DNA of 64,000 nucleotides, from the NCBI RefSeq assembly GCF_000711245.1, contig NZ_JOMH01000001.1, forward strand, positions 986,830 through 1,050,829, given 5' to 3'. Positions 34,305 to 42,289 of the stretch are shown here, piece after piece (within the stretch, counting starts at the first letter, position 1; every line of letters starts with the position of its first letter). Both the position numbers and the translations under genes were made by a program. The notes under the pieces were generated by a model. That model searched no databases and was not told where the DNA came from. It worked only from the letters and a program-made list of their open reading frames with translations. The DNA comes from Polycyclovorans algicola TG408. GTDB lineage: Bacteria; Pseudomonadota; Gammaproteobacteria; Nevskiales; Nevskiaceae.

Positions 34305-35050
34305 GCGCGCCGCCGTGGCTGTTACTGCGCGGGCTGATGCGCGAAACGCGGCACTGGGGTGACTTTCCGCAACGACTGGCAGAGGCGACGCAGGCCGCGG
34401 TGTTCACCCTGGACCTGCCCGGCAACGGGCTGCGATCTCGCGAGGCCAGTCCCAACACCGTCGGTGCCATGGCCGCTGACATCGCCGCGCAGTGGCAACG
34501 GCTGAACGGGGCGCCGGTGCGGGTGCTGGCATTGTCATTGGGCGGCATGGTCGCGGTGGAATGGGCGCGGCAGGCGCCGAACACCGTGACCGGGCTGGTG
34601 TTGTGCAATACCAGCATGCGCCCGCACGGCGCACCCTGGCAGCGGTTCAGTCTGCGTGCCGTGCCCAGCCTGCTGCGCCTGCTGGTCAGCGCGCCCGACG
34701 CCGCAGTGGTCGAGGCCGACATCCTGCGGTTGACCAGCAACCGCGCCGAGGACCATGCGCCGTTAGTGGCCGACTGGGCGCAGTGGCGGCGGCAGTGTCC
34801 GGTCGCCGGTCGCAACGTCCTGCGACAGCTCACCGCAGCGGCGTGCTATCGGGCTGATGACGCACCAACGGTACCGACCCGCGTGCTCTGCTCGGCGAGC
34901 GATCGTCTGGTCTCGTCAGCCTGCTCCGAACGGCTTGCGGCGGCGTGGCAGGTGCCCATTGCCATGCATCCCGACGCCGGGCATGACCTGCCGCTGGATG
35001 CGCCCGATTGGGTGATCGGGGAACTGCGGCGTGCCTCTCGGGTCGATTGA
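34301..35050 (+). CDS. Alpha/beta-hydrolase
   Basis: 249-residue alpha/beta-hydrolase fold enzyme. The nucleophile elbow is LALSLGGMVA, the acid is likely in VLCSASDRLVS and the catalytic His in MHPDAGHDLPLD. The oxyanion-region LLRGLMRETRHW near the N-terminus replaces the usual HG motif. It is coupled by a four-base overlap to the M14 enzyme. Esterase or thioesterase activity is possible; BioH-like similarity is only general. Confidence 0.83.
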   Translation: MSAPPWLLLRGLMRETRHWGDFPQRLAEATQAAVFTLDLPGNGLRSREASPNTVGAMAADIAAQWQRLNGAPVRVLALSLGGMVAVEWARQAPNTVTGLVLCNTSMRPHGAPWQRFSLRAVPSLLRLLVSAPDAAVVEADILRLTSNRAEDHAPLVADWAQWRRQCPVAGRNVLRQLTAAACYRADDAPTVPTRVLCSASDRLVSSACSERLAAAWQVPIAMHPDAGHDLPLDAPDWVIGELRRASRVD

Positions 35051-35069
35051 TTCGGGTACTGTGTGGGGT

Positions 35070-35471
35070 ATGTCCGTGAGATCTGGATTCATCGAGTGTG
35101 GCGTTGGCCTTGTCTGGCTCACCTGCGCGTTTGCCGTGCAGGCCAGCGCCCAACCCGAACTGCTCATGGTGTCGGACCCTGCCTGCGGCACCTGCCGCCT
35201 GTTCGAGCAACAGGTGGGCGCGATCTATGACCGCACCGACGAGGCCGCGTGTCTGCCGCTGCGCCGTGTCGACCGGGAGGCCCCTGAATTGAGTCAGTGG
35301 GGTTTCGATCCGGCCACTACGCGCACCCCGACGTTTCTGGTCGTTCAGGACGATGTTGAACTCGGGCGATTCGACGGCTACAGCAGCGATGAACTGTTCT
35401 GGATGAGCCTTGCCAATCTGGTGCAGGACCTGCCCGCTGACAGCGCCGCCGCCTGTCAGGGCTTGAGGTAA
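35070..35471 (+). CDS. Periplasmic thioredoxin-like protein
   Basis: 133 residues with a signal peptide (CGVGLVWLTCAFAVQASA) and a thioredoxin-fold CxxC in SDPACGTCRLFEQQVG. The cis-Pro region is TRTPTFLVVQDD. It resembles SoxS/SoxW-type thioredoxins that keep Sox proteins reduced. It stands at the edge of the sulfur island; the DsrE gene converges on it with a 16-base overlap. Role in reactivating SoxY is inference. Confidence 0.78.
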   Translation: MSVRSGFIECGVGLVWLTCAFAVQASAQPELLMVSDPACGTCRLFEQQVGAIYDRTDEAACLPLRRVDREAPELSQWGFDPATTRTPTFLVVQDDVELGRFDGYSSDELFWMSLANLVQDLPADSAAACQGLR

Positions 35472-35893
35472 GCGAACCCCTGCTGCTGCAATCGCGTGAT
35501 CTCGACCACCCCGGACGGCACCCGCGTCACATCAGGGTGTACGTCGTCGGGGTCGATTTGCCGCGAGGTCAGGGTGTTGTCGCAGACCTTGAACTCAACC
35601 CCGGCGAATATCAGGTCGTCGATCATGGGTTCGTAGGGATTCTTCCGCTCGTCCATGGCGCCGTCGAGCAGAAAGTCGACGCCGTGCCCCAGCGCCACCA
35701 CCACGATGCGGGTGTCGGGCGCCGCCTTGAGCTGGTTGGTGATGTTGCGGAAGGCGGCTATCGCACGGGTGTGGTCATCAACGTGGTAGACGACGCTGGG
35801 TTTGGCGGCAGCGTCTTCGGCCATGGCAGGCAGGGCAAGCACCATGAGTGTGGCAAACATGAAGACGGTGAAGCGGCGAATAACATGCGTCAT
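35456..35893 (-). CDS. Periplasmic DsrE/DsrF-like protein
   Basis: 145 residues with a signal peptide (VFMFATLMVLALPAMA) followed by a DsrE-fold domain. VVYHVDDHTRAIAAFRNITNQL opens it, then IVVVALGHGVDFLLDGA, and EFKVCDNTLTSRQI carries the single conserved Cys expected for persulfide transfer. A GGAG eight bases before 35893 sets the start. It lies downstream of the MBL gene on the same strand, in the CstR-like regulon region. It is likely a sulfur-carrier or sulfurtransferase, but its partner is unknown. Confidence 0.82.
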   Translation of the reverse strand: MTHVIRRFTVFMFATLMVLALPAMAEDAAAKPSVVYHVDDHTRAIAAFRNITNQLKAAPDTRIVVVALGHGVDFLLDGAMDERKNPYEPMIDDLIFAGVEFKVCDNTLTSRQIDPDDVHPDVTRVPSGVVEITRLQQQGFAYLKP

Positions 35894-35919
35894 GGTGGGC
35901 TCCTGGCTGGGGTCGTCGG

Positions 35920-36909
35920 TCACTGCAACGACTCGGCTTCAAGTTCAAGGAAAACGCTGTAGGCGTTGCGGCGGTGCGCGGCGTCGAACAAGGGCATGAC
36001 AGAAAAGGCCTGCCAGTCAATTGAGGCGAACGCTTCGTCAAAGCTCATCATGTTGTTGACGGCCTCGCCCAGGTGGCTGCGCAAGTAGCGGATGTAGGTT
36101 TGCGTGGCGCGCAGGTCATCGCTGACCGCCGTCGAGGCGGGCCCGTGGCCGGGCACGACCACCGACGCATCGGCTTGTGCAATGGTCTCCAGCGCCGTGA
36201 GCCATGCGGCGGTATTGCCATCGACGACAAACGGAATGCGCCCGGTGAAGAACAGGTCGCCGGCAAACAGGACCCCTTCGCTGGGTACGCGCAGCATCAG
36301 GTCGCCGGGGGCGTGCGCGCCACCACCGCCGATGATCTCGAACTGGCGATCGCCTAGCGTCAAGGTGTGCACGTCGCCGGCAGCCAGCGTCAGCCAGCGG
36401 GTGGCAGGCACCAGCCGGGTGTCGGCATTGACCCACGGCGCCAGGCTTTCTCGGCGCTCGGCGAGACGCTCGGTGGCCGCGTCGGAGTCTAGATACGCCT
36501 TGCCGGCCTCATGGGCCCAGATGGTGGCGCCTGCGTCGGCAAAGACTTGCAGCCCGTAAACGTGGTCCGCGTGATAGTGGCTGACCACCACATGCCGGAC
36601 CGGTGCGTCGGTGCGCTCGGCAATGGCGGCCAACATCGCACGTGCCAGTGCCGGTGTGGCCAGGGCGTCGAACACGACCACGCCGTCCGGGGTGATGACA
36701 AAGCCGGCGTTGCTCATGAAGCCGCGGTTGTCGGCACTCGCCATGCCGGCCTCGCCCTCGAAGTAACCGGCGTGGGCGCTGATCATGATCGGCGTCAGGC
36801 GCAGCGTCGGTTGTTCGTCGCCGCTGGCCCCGGAACGGGTAAATACCATGACACTGGCAAGCGCGGCGAGCAGGGCCGCGACAAGGGATAAAGTCGATTG
36901 ACGGCTCAT
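35920..36909 (-). CDS. Metallo-beta-lactamase-fold hydrolase, SoxH-like
   Basis: 329-residue secreted MBL-fold protein. An N-terminal signal anchor (LVAALLAALASVMVF) is followed by the metal motif SHYHADHVYG, a downstream FAGDLFFTGRIPF and PGHGPAS. The N-terminal SNAGFVITPDGVVVFDA resembles the quinoprotein-relay-associated or SoxH group. An operator-promoter lies so close to the ATG at 36909 that the message may be leaderless. Persulfide dioxygenase or thioesterase activity is possible but unproved. Confidence 0.83.
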   Translation of the reverse strand: MSRQSTLSLVAALLAALASVMVFTRSGASGDEQPTLRLTPIMISAHAGYFEGEAGMASADNRGFMSNAGFVITPDGVVVFDALATPALARAMLAAIAERTDAPVRHVVVSHYHADHVYGLQVFADAGATIWAHEAGKAYLDSDAATERLAERRESLAPWVNADTRLVPATRWLTLAAGDVHTLTLGDRQFEIIGGGGAHAPGDLMLRVPSEGVLFAGDLFFTGRIPFVVDGNTAAWLTALETIAQADASVVVPGHGPASTAVSDDLRATQTYIRYLRSHLGEAVNNMMSFDEAFASIDWQAFSVMPLFDAAHRRNAYSVFLELEAESLQ

Positions 36910-36918
36910 GCCGACACT

Positions 36919-36934
36919 ATACCCATCGGGGTAC
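36919..36934 (-). promoter_or_regulatory. Operator 1 of the GTACC/GGGTAT family, MBL promoter
   Basis: Minus strand reads GTACCCCGATGGGTAT, overlapping a -10 TATAGT (36920-36915). The MBL start codon is only five bases beyond that -10. A TTGCGT 19 bases upstream could be the -35. Confidence 0.65.
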
Positions 36935-36977
36935 GGCATGACGCAAGCTGCGGCCTTGCCGCCGGACCCGCGACGAA

Positions 36978-37337
36978 TCAGGCGTACTTGGCCAGCAGCC
37001 GGGTCTTTTCAGCGATGCGTTGGCACAACACGCTGTTGTTGGGGGCGTCGTTGACGTCCATCTCAAGGCTGCACGCCATCATTTCGTAGAACGCGCGATC
37101 CAGCGCCTTGCGGGCGGCAGCGAGCTGCTGGGCGATGGCTTCGCAGGGTTGCTCGTCCTCCATCATGGCCAGTACCCCGCGAATCTGGCCCTCGACCCGA
37201 CGCAGTCGATTCATGACCTCCTGCTCGTGCGGTCGCTTGTGTGTGGCCGCTGCGGGGGCCTTGCTGGCGCGTGCACGCGCCGCCTTCGGTTTGGCGGCCA
37301 CCGGGATGGCGACGGATTGGTTCGCTGCTTTGCCCAT
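36978..37337 (-). CDS. CsoR/CstR-family transcriptional repressor
   Basis: 119-residue repressor of the CsoR/FrmR/RcnR family with an unusual 38-residue Ala/Lys-rich N-terminal extension. Family core: EVMNRLRRVEGQIRGVLAMM, QPCEAIAQQLAAARKALDRA, YEMMACSLE. Both cysteines of the CsoR/CstR pair are present. The residue four before the second one, His in copper-sensing CsoR, is Glu here. Loss of that ligand is the pattern of persulfide-sensing CstR. The location between an MBL hydrolase and sulfur-transport genes, and five matching palindromes nearby, fit a reactive-sulfur sensor controlling the island. Divergent from the yeeE operon. Confidence 0.87.
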   Translation of the reverse strand: MGKAANQSVAIPVAAKPKAARARASKAPAAATHKRPHEQEVMNRLRRVEGQIRGVLAMMEDEQPCEAIAQQLAAARKALDRAFYEMMACSLEMDVNDAPNNSVLCQRIAEKTRLLAKYA

Positions 37338-37517
37338 GAAATGTCCTCGAACAGTCGCGTCGGGTCGGATCGATGTCGATCAGGCCGAGGAGGCCTAGAT
37401 GCGACACCCCCGAGTGTAATGCGTTTCAGGCCCTTTGCAGAGGCACATTCGGCGCCAGCGCGGCCTGCGGCGACAGCGCGTGCGCAGCCTCAAAGGCCGT
37501 GACTCAGGACGCGTGAG

Positions 37518-37566
37518 TTGACCGTCATACCCATGGTGGTATAGTCCAAGATACCCAAGCGGGTAC
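37518..37566 (+). promoter_or_regulatory. Promoter with two operators, yeeE operon
   Basis: -35 TTGACC (37518-37523), 16-base spacer, -10 TATAGT (37540-37545). Operator ATACCCATGGTGGTAT (37527-37542) fills the spacer and overlaps the -10. A second copy ATACCCAAGCGGGTAC (37551-37566) sits on the expected start site. The two copies are 24 bases apart start to start. Confidence 0.75.
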
Positions 37567-37599
37567 CGTATTAAGCAAACACAGTGCGAGGAGATAACA

Positions 37600-37677
37600 G
37601 TGATTAATGACGCGACGATGAGCGCGCAGTGTCCGGGGTGGTCAGTGACCAAAATCATGTTGGGAGGGTGCCCATGA
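37600..37677 (+). CDS. 25-residue upstream ORF / leader peptide before yeeE
   Basis: GTG start with an excellent AGGAG seven bases upstream. It encodes 25 residues (MINDATMSAQCPGWSVTKIM then LGGCP) with two Cys-Pro pairs. The stop TGA overlaps the yeeE start as ATGA. The position directly after the operator-controlled promoter and the overlap indicate translational coupling. Whether the peptide itself acts (for instance as a cysteine-dependent attenuator) is inference. Confidence 0.55.
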   Translation: MINDATMSAQCPGWSVTKIMLGGCP

Positions 37678-38192
37678 ACGGCGCGCCCAAACCGCTGTGG
37701 AACCCCTACGTCGCCGGCACACTGCTGGGCTTGGGTCTTCTGATGACATTCGTGCTCACCGGGCATGGCCTTGGCGCCAGTGGCTTCACGACTTCGCTCG
37801 CCGCCTCGGCCGCGCACGTCGTGGCACCGGAAACGGTTGAGACCAACAGTTACTTCGGGTCCATGTTCGCAGACGGTGGAAACCCCCTGAACTCATGGAT
37901 CACCTGGCAGGTGATTGGCGTGGCTATCGGTGCGCTGTTTGCCGCGCTGTCGGCGCGGCGCTTCCGCTGGACCGTGGATGGCCCCACCAAGCTCAGCAGC
38001 GCCAAGAAGCTGGCGCTGGCGCTGGTGGGCGGCATGATTGCCGGCCTGGGCGCGAGGATCGCGCTGGGCTGTACCAGCGGTCTGGGCTTGTCGGGCGCCG
38101 CCACGTTGGCGTCGGCGGGCTTTCTGTTCCTGATGGGTTTCTTTGCCACCGGGGCCGCGTTCGGCCTCATCATGAAGAGGTTCTACGCATGA
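37674..38192 (+). CDS. YeeE/YedE sulfur transport protein, first half
   Basis: 172-residue membrane protein of the YeeE/YedE (thiosulfate or sulfur-compound transport) family with about four to five helices. The conserved cysteine motif ALGCTSGLGLSGAATL lies in its second half. GGGAGG lies six to eleven bases before the ATG at 37674. Together with the next gene it makes the split two-protein form of this family (PmpA/PmpB-like) common beside rhodaneses and sulfide-sensing regulators. It probably imports or passes thiosulfate or persulfide sulfur; direction not shown by sequence. Confidence 0.88.
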   Translation: MNGAPKPLWNPYVAGTLLGLGLLMTFVLTGHGLGASGFTTSLAASAAHVVAPETVETNSYFGSMFADGGNPLNSWITWQVIGVAIGALFAALSARRFRWTVDGPTKLSSAKKLALALVGGMIAGLGARIALGCTSGLGLSGAATLASAGFLFLMGFFATGAAFGLIMKRFYA

Positions 38193-38797
38193 GCTTTCCC
38201 CTCGAATTCACCGGCATTCTCAGTGGCCTGCTCTGCGGCCTGGTGTTTGGTTTTGCCCTGGAGCGCGCCGGCTTTGCCAGCGCCTGCAACCTGACGGCGC
38301 AACTGCGGTTCAAGGACTGGCGGGTGTTCAAGGTGATGTTCACCGCCATCATCGTCGCCGCGTTTGGCCTGTTCTTTTTGCAGGCGGGTGGGGTGATGGC
38401 GAAGAACGACATTTACATTCCCACCGTGTTCCTGTGGGCGACGCTGCTCGGCGGCGTCGGCGTGGGTGCCGGCATGGCCGTGGGTGGCTACTGCCCGGGG
38501 ACCTCGGTGGTCGGGTTCGTGTCGGGCAAGATCGACGGGCTGGTGTTCTTTATCGGTCTGGCCCTGGGTACCTACGTGTTTGCCGGCGCCTATGAGGCCA
38601 TCGCGCCGATTCTTGAGGCGGTGCCCGGACCCACGGCGCAGACCGTTCCCGAGCTGCTCAACCTGCCGACGATTGTCGTGCTGCTGATGTTGCTGGCCTG
38701 TCTGGTCGGCGTCGGTTGGATGACGCGTGACAAGAAGCCCGCCGCAACTGCTGCGTCAGCTGCGGCGCCTGCCGGCGCGACGGCGCAGGCCTCCTGA
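38189..38797 (+). CDS. YeeE/YedE sulfur transport protein, second half
   Basis: 202-residue membrane protein of the same family, overlapping its partner by four bases. GFALERAGFASACNLTAQL carries a conserved cysteine, and GMAVGGYCPGTSVVG carries the second family cysteine signature. An Ala-rich cytoplasmic tail ends it. It should pair with the preceding protein to make one functional unit. Confidence 0.88.
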   Translation: MSFPLEFTGILSGLLCGLVFGFALERAGFASACNLTAQLRFKDWRVFKVMFTAIIVAAFGLFFLQAGGVMAKNDIYIPTVFLWATLLGGVGVGAGMAVGGYCPGTSVVGFVSGKIDGLVFFIGLALGTYVFAGAYEAIAPILEAVPGPTAQTVPELLNLPTIVVLLMLLACLVGVGWMTRDKKPAATAASAAAPAGATAQAS

Positions 38798-38836
38798 GCC
38801 GCGCTCGCCCCTCTTTTTAACTAAGGACTCGAACCG

Positions 38837-39067
38837 ATGAAACGTCACCCCGGCAGCAGCAAATCGTTGGCCCACGCGGTCGCCATGCTCGGCCTGGCCA
38901 TGGGCGCCGTCGTGCCCATGGCGGGCTGCTCGTCCGACAACCCGGGCAATGACCTGCCCGATGCCGAGACGACCAACGCCAACCAGGGCGCGGATGAAGG
39001 CGGCGCGACCAACCCTTGCGCGGTCAAAAAGAAGAAGAAGACTGGCCCCTGCGCAGTGGGTGGTTAG
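38837..39067 (+). CDS. Small lipoprotein with NPCAV/GPCAV repeats
   Basis: 76 residues with signal and lipobox MGAVVPMAGC (Cys about 31). An acidic linker (NDLPDAETTNANQGADEGG) and a short tail NPCAVKKKKKTGPCAVGG follow, with two CAV units around a lysine run. It is reminiscent of small NPCA-repeat proteins, but I cannot assign a function. It lies in the operon between the sulfur transporter and a DUF6969-like gene. The two tail cysteines could bind sulfur or metal; that is inference. Confidence 0.72.
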   Translation: MKRHPGSSKSLAHAVAMLGLAMGAVVPMAGCSSDNPGNDLPDAETTNANQGADEGGATNPCAVKKKKKTGPCAVGG

Positions 39068-39119
39068 ACACGCTGCCCCGGTGTCGCGTGTCGGCCCAGC
39101 GTCTTCGCAGCCGTCGTCC

Positions 39120-39764
39120 ATGCTGACGCCCCCACAGCGTGAGCGCGCGGCAGATGGCCTGTCACAGTTGATTGCGCGGACGCATCAGTGGGCGATCAAG
39201 GGGCGCACCGTGCTCACTGAAATGCTGCAAGGCGAACCCACCCCGAAGGCTTGGCAGCACTGGCCGAATGATGATGCACACGACCGCCAGACCGGCTTCC
39301 GCTGGTTTTATCACGCGCATGCCAGCGGTGGACGCACGCGCGGCGAACACGGTCACTTTCATCTGTTTGCCGACACGCACGAAGCTGAGCGGGTCACGCA
39401 TCTGGTCGCTGTCTCCGTCGATGCACGCGGTTTGCCCTGTGGTCTGTTCGCGCCCAACCGTTGGGTGACCGACGAGCACTGGTCCAGCGCCGCCTTCGTG
39501 ATTGAACGACTGGCTGTATTCGAATTGCGCGCACCCGACGTCCTGCGGCCGGTTCACCAGTGGCTGGCGTGGCTGGTCGGTGCCTTTGGTCCACAAATAG
39601 AAGCCGTGCTGCACGCGCGGGATGAACGCTTGGCCGAGCTGCGACTGCGACTGCGTTCCGACGTGCCTGAAGACCGCCGAATCGCGGTGCTGAGTCGATG
39701 CCCGATCAGCCTCGCGACGCAGGCGCACCACCTGGACCGCTGGCGCGGCCTGCGACTCACCTAA
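39120..39764 (+). CDS. DUF6969-like protein
   Basis: 214 residues, cytoplasmic, unknown function. It has the GEHGHFHLF motif with three clustered histidines, then VAVSVDARGLPCGLFAPNRWVTDEHW and the C-terminal EDRRIAVLSRCPISL, which I associate with the DUF6969 family. The histidine cluster could bind metal. A GTG at 39059 is an alternative start that would overlap the small lipoprotein gene. It sits in a sulfur-oxidation operon just before the rhodanese. Confidence 0.72.
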   Translation: MLTPPQRERAADGLSQLIARTHQWAIKGRTVLTEMLQGEPTPKAWQHWPNDDAHDRQTGFRWFYHAHASGGRTRGEHGHFHLFADTHEAERVTHLVAVSVDARGLPCGLFAPNRWVTDEHWSSAAFVIERLAVFELRAPDVLRPVHQWLAWLVGAFGPQIEAVLHARDERLAELRLRLRSDVPEDRRIAVLSRCPISLATQAHHLDRWRGLRLT

Positions 39765-39775
39765 AGGAGAAGGTC

Positions 39776-40756
39776 ATGTTCAATCGCTGGAGTTTGAAGC
39801 TGGGGCTGTGGGTTGCGCTGTGCGCGCCCGGGCTCACCGTGGCGGCGACCCTGCCCGGGCCGGTGGTCGATGTGGCGTGGCTCAAGGCCCATCTTGACCA
39901 GGTGGTGGTGCTGGACGTGCGCAGTGATCCGTCCTCGTGGACCGTCGCGCCAGAGTTTCACACCGACCCGAAATCGGGGAAGAAGACGCTCGCCTACGCA
40001 GGCGGGCACATTGAAGGCGCGTTGAGGGTGGACTTCAACAAGGCCCGGGTGGATCGCACTGTAGAGGGCAAGAAGATCAGCAAGCTGGTGCCCGACGCCG
40101 CGCAGGTGCAGGCGCTGATGCGCGAAAGCGGCCTGCGCAAGGGGCGGCCCATCGTCATCACGTCGATTGGTGAAGCGCCGTTCGAGATCGAGGAAGCCGC
40201 ACGTTTGTACTGGACGCTGAAGCTCTACGGCGCCGATGCGCTGGCGGTGCTCGATGGCGGCAACGCGGCGTGGTTGCAGGCCGGCCTGCCCATCAGCACG
40301 GCGGCCTCTAAGCCGACCGCAGGCGACTGGGAGGCCCGACCGCTGCGCAGCGACATGCTGGCAGAGGTGGCCGACGTCGAGCAGGCGATCAAGACCAAGG
40401 TTCAGATCGTCGATGCGAGGCCGCTGCCGCAGTTTCTGGGGCTGAGCTTCAAGCGGCCCTCGGTCATGGCCGGCGGCCATTTGCCCGAAGCCCGCAACCT
40501 GCCGACTGACGTGCGGTTTCGTGCGCAAGGCGTGGCCCAGCATTTCCTGACAACTGAAGAGTATCGCGGCGTGTTTGCCGCGCAAAGCATCGTCGTTGAT
40601 CGCCCCACGGTCACCTACTGCAACACCGGGCACATGGCGGCGGGCAGTTGGTTCATCCAAAGCGAGATTCTCGGCAATCAACAGGTTCGTTTGTATGACG
40701 GATCGATGCACGAATGGACCACGCTGGGGCGCCCGGTGGTGGGGCTGGGCAGCTGA
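39776..40756 (+). CDS. Periplasmic tandem-rhodanese sulfurtransferase
   Basis: 326 residues with a signal peptide (LKLGLWVALCAPGLTVAA) and two rhodanese domains. The N-terminal domain (VVVLDVRSDPSSW to about residue 165) lacks the active-site Cys. The C-terminal domain carries it in VTYCNTGHMAAGSWF, where the active loop is CNTGHMA. It should transfer sulfane sulfur, for example from thiosulfate, to an acceptor thiol in the periplasm. GGAG is present before the ATG. It is followed by an operator-promoter for the sox genes. Confidence 0.88.
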   Translation: MFNRWSLKLGLWVALCAPGLTVAATLPGPVVDVAWLKAHLDQVVVLDVRSDPSSWTVAPEFHTDPKSGKKTLAYAGGHIEGALRVDFNKARVDRTVEGKKISKLVPDAAQVQALMRESGLRKGRPIVITSIGEAPFEIEEAARLYWTLKLYGADALAVLDGGNAAWLQAGLPISTAASKPTAGDWEARPLRSDMLAEVADVEQAIKTKVQIVDARPLPQFLGLSFKRPSVMAGGHLPEARNLPTDVRFRAQGVAQHFLTTEEYRGVFAAQSIVVDRPTVTYCNTGHMAAGSWFIQSEILGNQQVRLYDGSMHEWTTLGRPVVGLGS

Positions 40757-40775
40757 GTCATCGCTGCGGCAATCC

Positions 40776-40805
40776 TTAGTGATCTGGTACCGGTAGGGGT
40801 ATACA
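40776..40805 (+). promoter_or_regulatory. Operator and promoter for the sox operon
   Basis: Operator GTACCGGTAGGGGTAT (40787-40802) overlaps a -10-like TATACA (40800-40805). A possible -35 TTAGTG (40776-40781) lies 18 bases upstream. The leader to soxC is about 125 bases and contains no convincing ORF. Confidence 0.65.
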
Positions 40806-40931
40806 GGGTGATCGGAAAAGTGTACGGTGCAGGGTATCAATACAACTGAGTGCGGAGCCCGCAGTCAGCGAACAGCACCGCAGGTTCCGGCAGGCGTCAC
40901 CACAGAACGCCGCGAGGAGGAGAAAGGTTTA

Positions 40932-42281
40932 ATGAGCACCGAAGATCGCCAGCCAGGTCGCGTCCGCAAGGCGCCGGAGAACTTTCTCGCGCCGACGTTC
41001 CTGCAGGAACTGCGCAAGGAAGGCATCAACGAAGACCGGCGTAATTTCATCCGCAAGAGCTTTCTTGCCGCCGGCGCGGCGCTGGCCAGCGCGCCGTTGG
41101 CGAGCAGCTTTGCAGCACAGGGTGATCCCGAGATTCTCAACCTACCGCCGTGGACCAAGATGTTGGGCAATCCGGTGGCGATGCGGCCTTACGGCCAGCC
41201 CTCGAAGTACGAGGCAAACCTGGTGCGGCGCGAGTCGCCCGGGCTGGCCAGCGTGCCGCAGGCTTCGGTGGCGTTTACGCCCTTGCAGGGCATGTTCGGC
41301 ATCATCACGCCGTCGGGTCTGCACTTCGAGCGCCACCATCAGGGCTGGGTGGACATCGACCCCGCGCGCCACCGGCTGATGATCAACGGCCTGGTCAAGC
41401 GGCCGCGGGTGTACACCATGGATGACCTGCTGCGTCTGCCGTCGGTGTCGCGCATCCACTGGCTGGAATGCGGTGCCAACGGGGCCATGGAGTGGGGCAA
41501 CGTCGCGGTGCCCACGGTGCAGTACACCCACGGCATGTTGTCGGGGTCGGAATTCACCGGCGTGCTGCTTTCCACCCTGCTCGACGACGCCGGATTTGAT
41601 CGAGCGCAGGCCAAATACATCCTCGCGGAAGGCGCCGATGGCTCCAGCATGACCCGCACCATCGACATCGATCGCGCGCTGGATGACGCGATGGTCGCCT
41701 ACGGCATGAATGGCGAAATGCTGCGGCCCGAGAACGGCTATCCGCTGCGGCTGGTGGTACCGGGCGTGCAAGGCGTGTCGTGGGTCAAATGGCTGCGGCG
41801 ACTCGAGGTCGGTGACAAGCCTTACGCAACTAAAGATGAAGCTTCGCATTATCTGGATTTGATGCCCGACGGCATGCATCGGCAGTACACGTCGATCCAC
41901 GAGGCCAAGTCGGTGATCACCAGCCCGTCCGGCGGACAGGTGCTGCTAAATAAAGGGTTTTACAACGTGACCGGCCTGGCCTGGACCGGTCGTGGCAGCA
42001 TCAAAAAGGTTGATGTGTCGTTCGATGGCGGTAAGAACTGGCGCACGGCGCGGTTGGAAAATCCCGTATTGCCCAAGGCGCTGACACGCTTCAACGTGGA
42101 CTGGGTCTGGGACGGCAGCCCGGCGATTTTGCAAAGCCGCGCGGTGGACAGCACCGGCTATGTGCAGCCGACCTATACCCAGTTGCGTGACGTGCGGGGC
42201 ACGCGCTCGGTCTACCACAACAACGCCATTCAATCGTGGCGCGTCGCCGAGTCGGGCGACGTGTCCAACGTCCACGCATGA
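40932..42281 (+). CDS. soxC: Sulfane dehydrogenase molybdopterin subunit SoxC
   Basis: 449-residue molybdenum-containing subunit of Sox(CD)2, which oxidises the SoxY-bound sulfane sulfur in the periplasm. Tat-like signal DRRNFIRKSFLAAGAALASA sits about 40 residues in. The Mo-ligand cysteine is in IHWLECGANGA, and the sulfite-oxidase-type dimerisation domain covers the last 120 residues (RGSIKKVDVSFDGGKNW). GAGGAG before the ATG at 40932 sets the start; the frame is open further upstream. It is the first gene of soxCDYZAXB. Confidence 0.95.
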   Translation: MSTEDRQPGRVRKAPENFLAPTFLQELRKEGINEDRRNFIRKSFLAAGAALASAPLASSFAAQGDPEILNLPPWTKMLGNPVAMRPYGQPSKYEANLVRRESPGLASVPQASVAFTPLQGMFGIITPSGLHFERHHQGWVDIDPARHRLMINGLVKRPRVYTMDDLLRLPSVSRIHWLECGANGAMEWGNVAVPTVQYTHGMLSGSEFTGVLLSTLLDDAGFDRAQAKYILAEGADGSSMTRTIDIDRALDDAMVAYGMNGEMLRPENGYPLRLVVPGVQGVSWVKWLRRLEVGDKPYATKDEASHYLDLMPDGMHRQYTSIHEAKSVITSPSGGQVLLNKGFYNVTGLAWTGRGSIKKVDVSFDGGKNWRTARLENPVLPKALTRFNVDWVWDGSPAILQSRAVDSTGYVQPTYTQLRDVRGTRSVYHNNAIQSWRVAESGDVSNVHA

Positions 42282-42289
42282 GGTCGACC

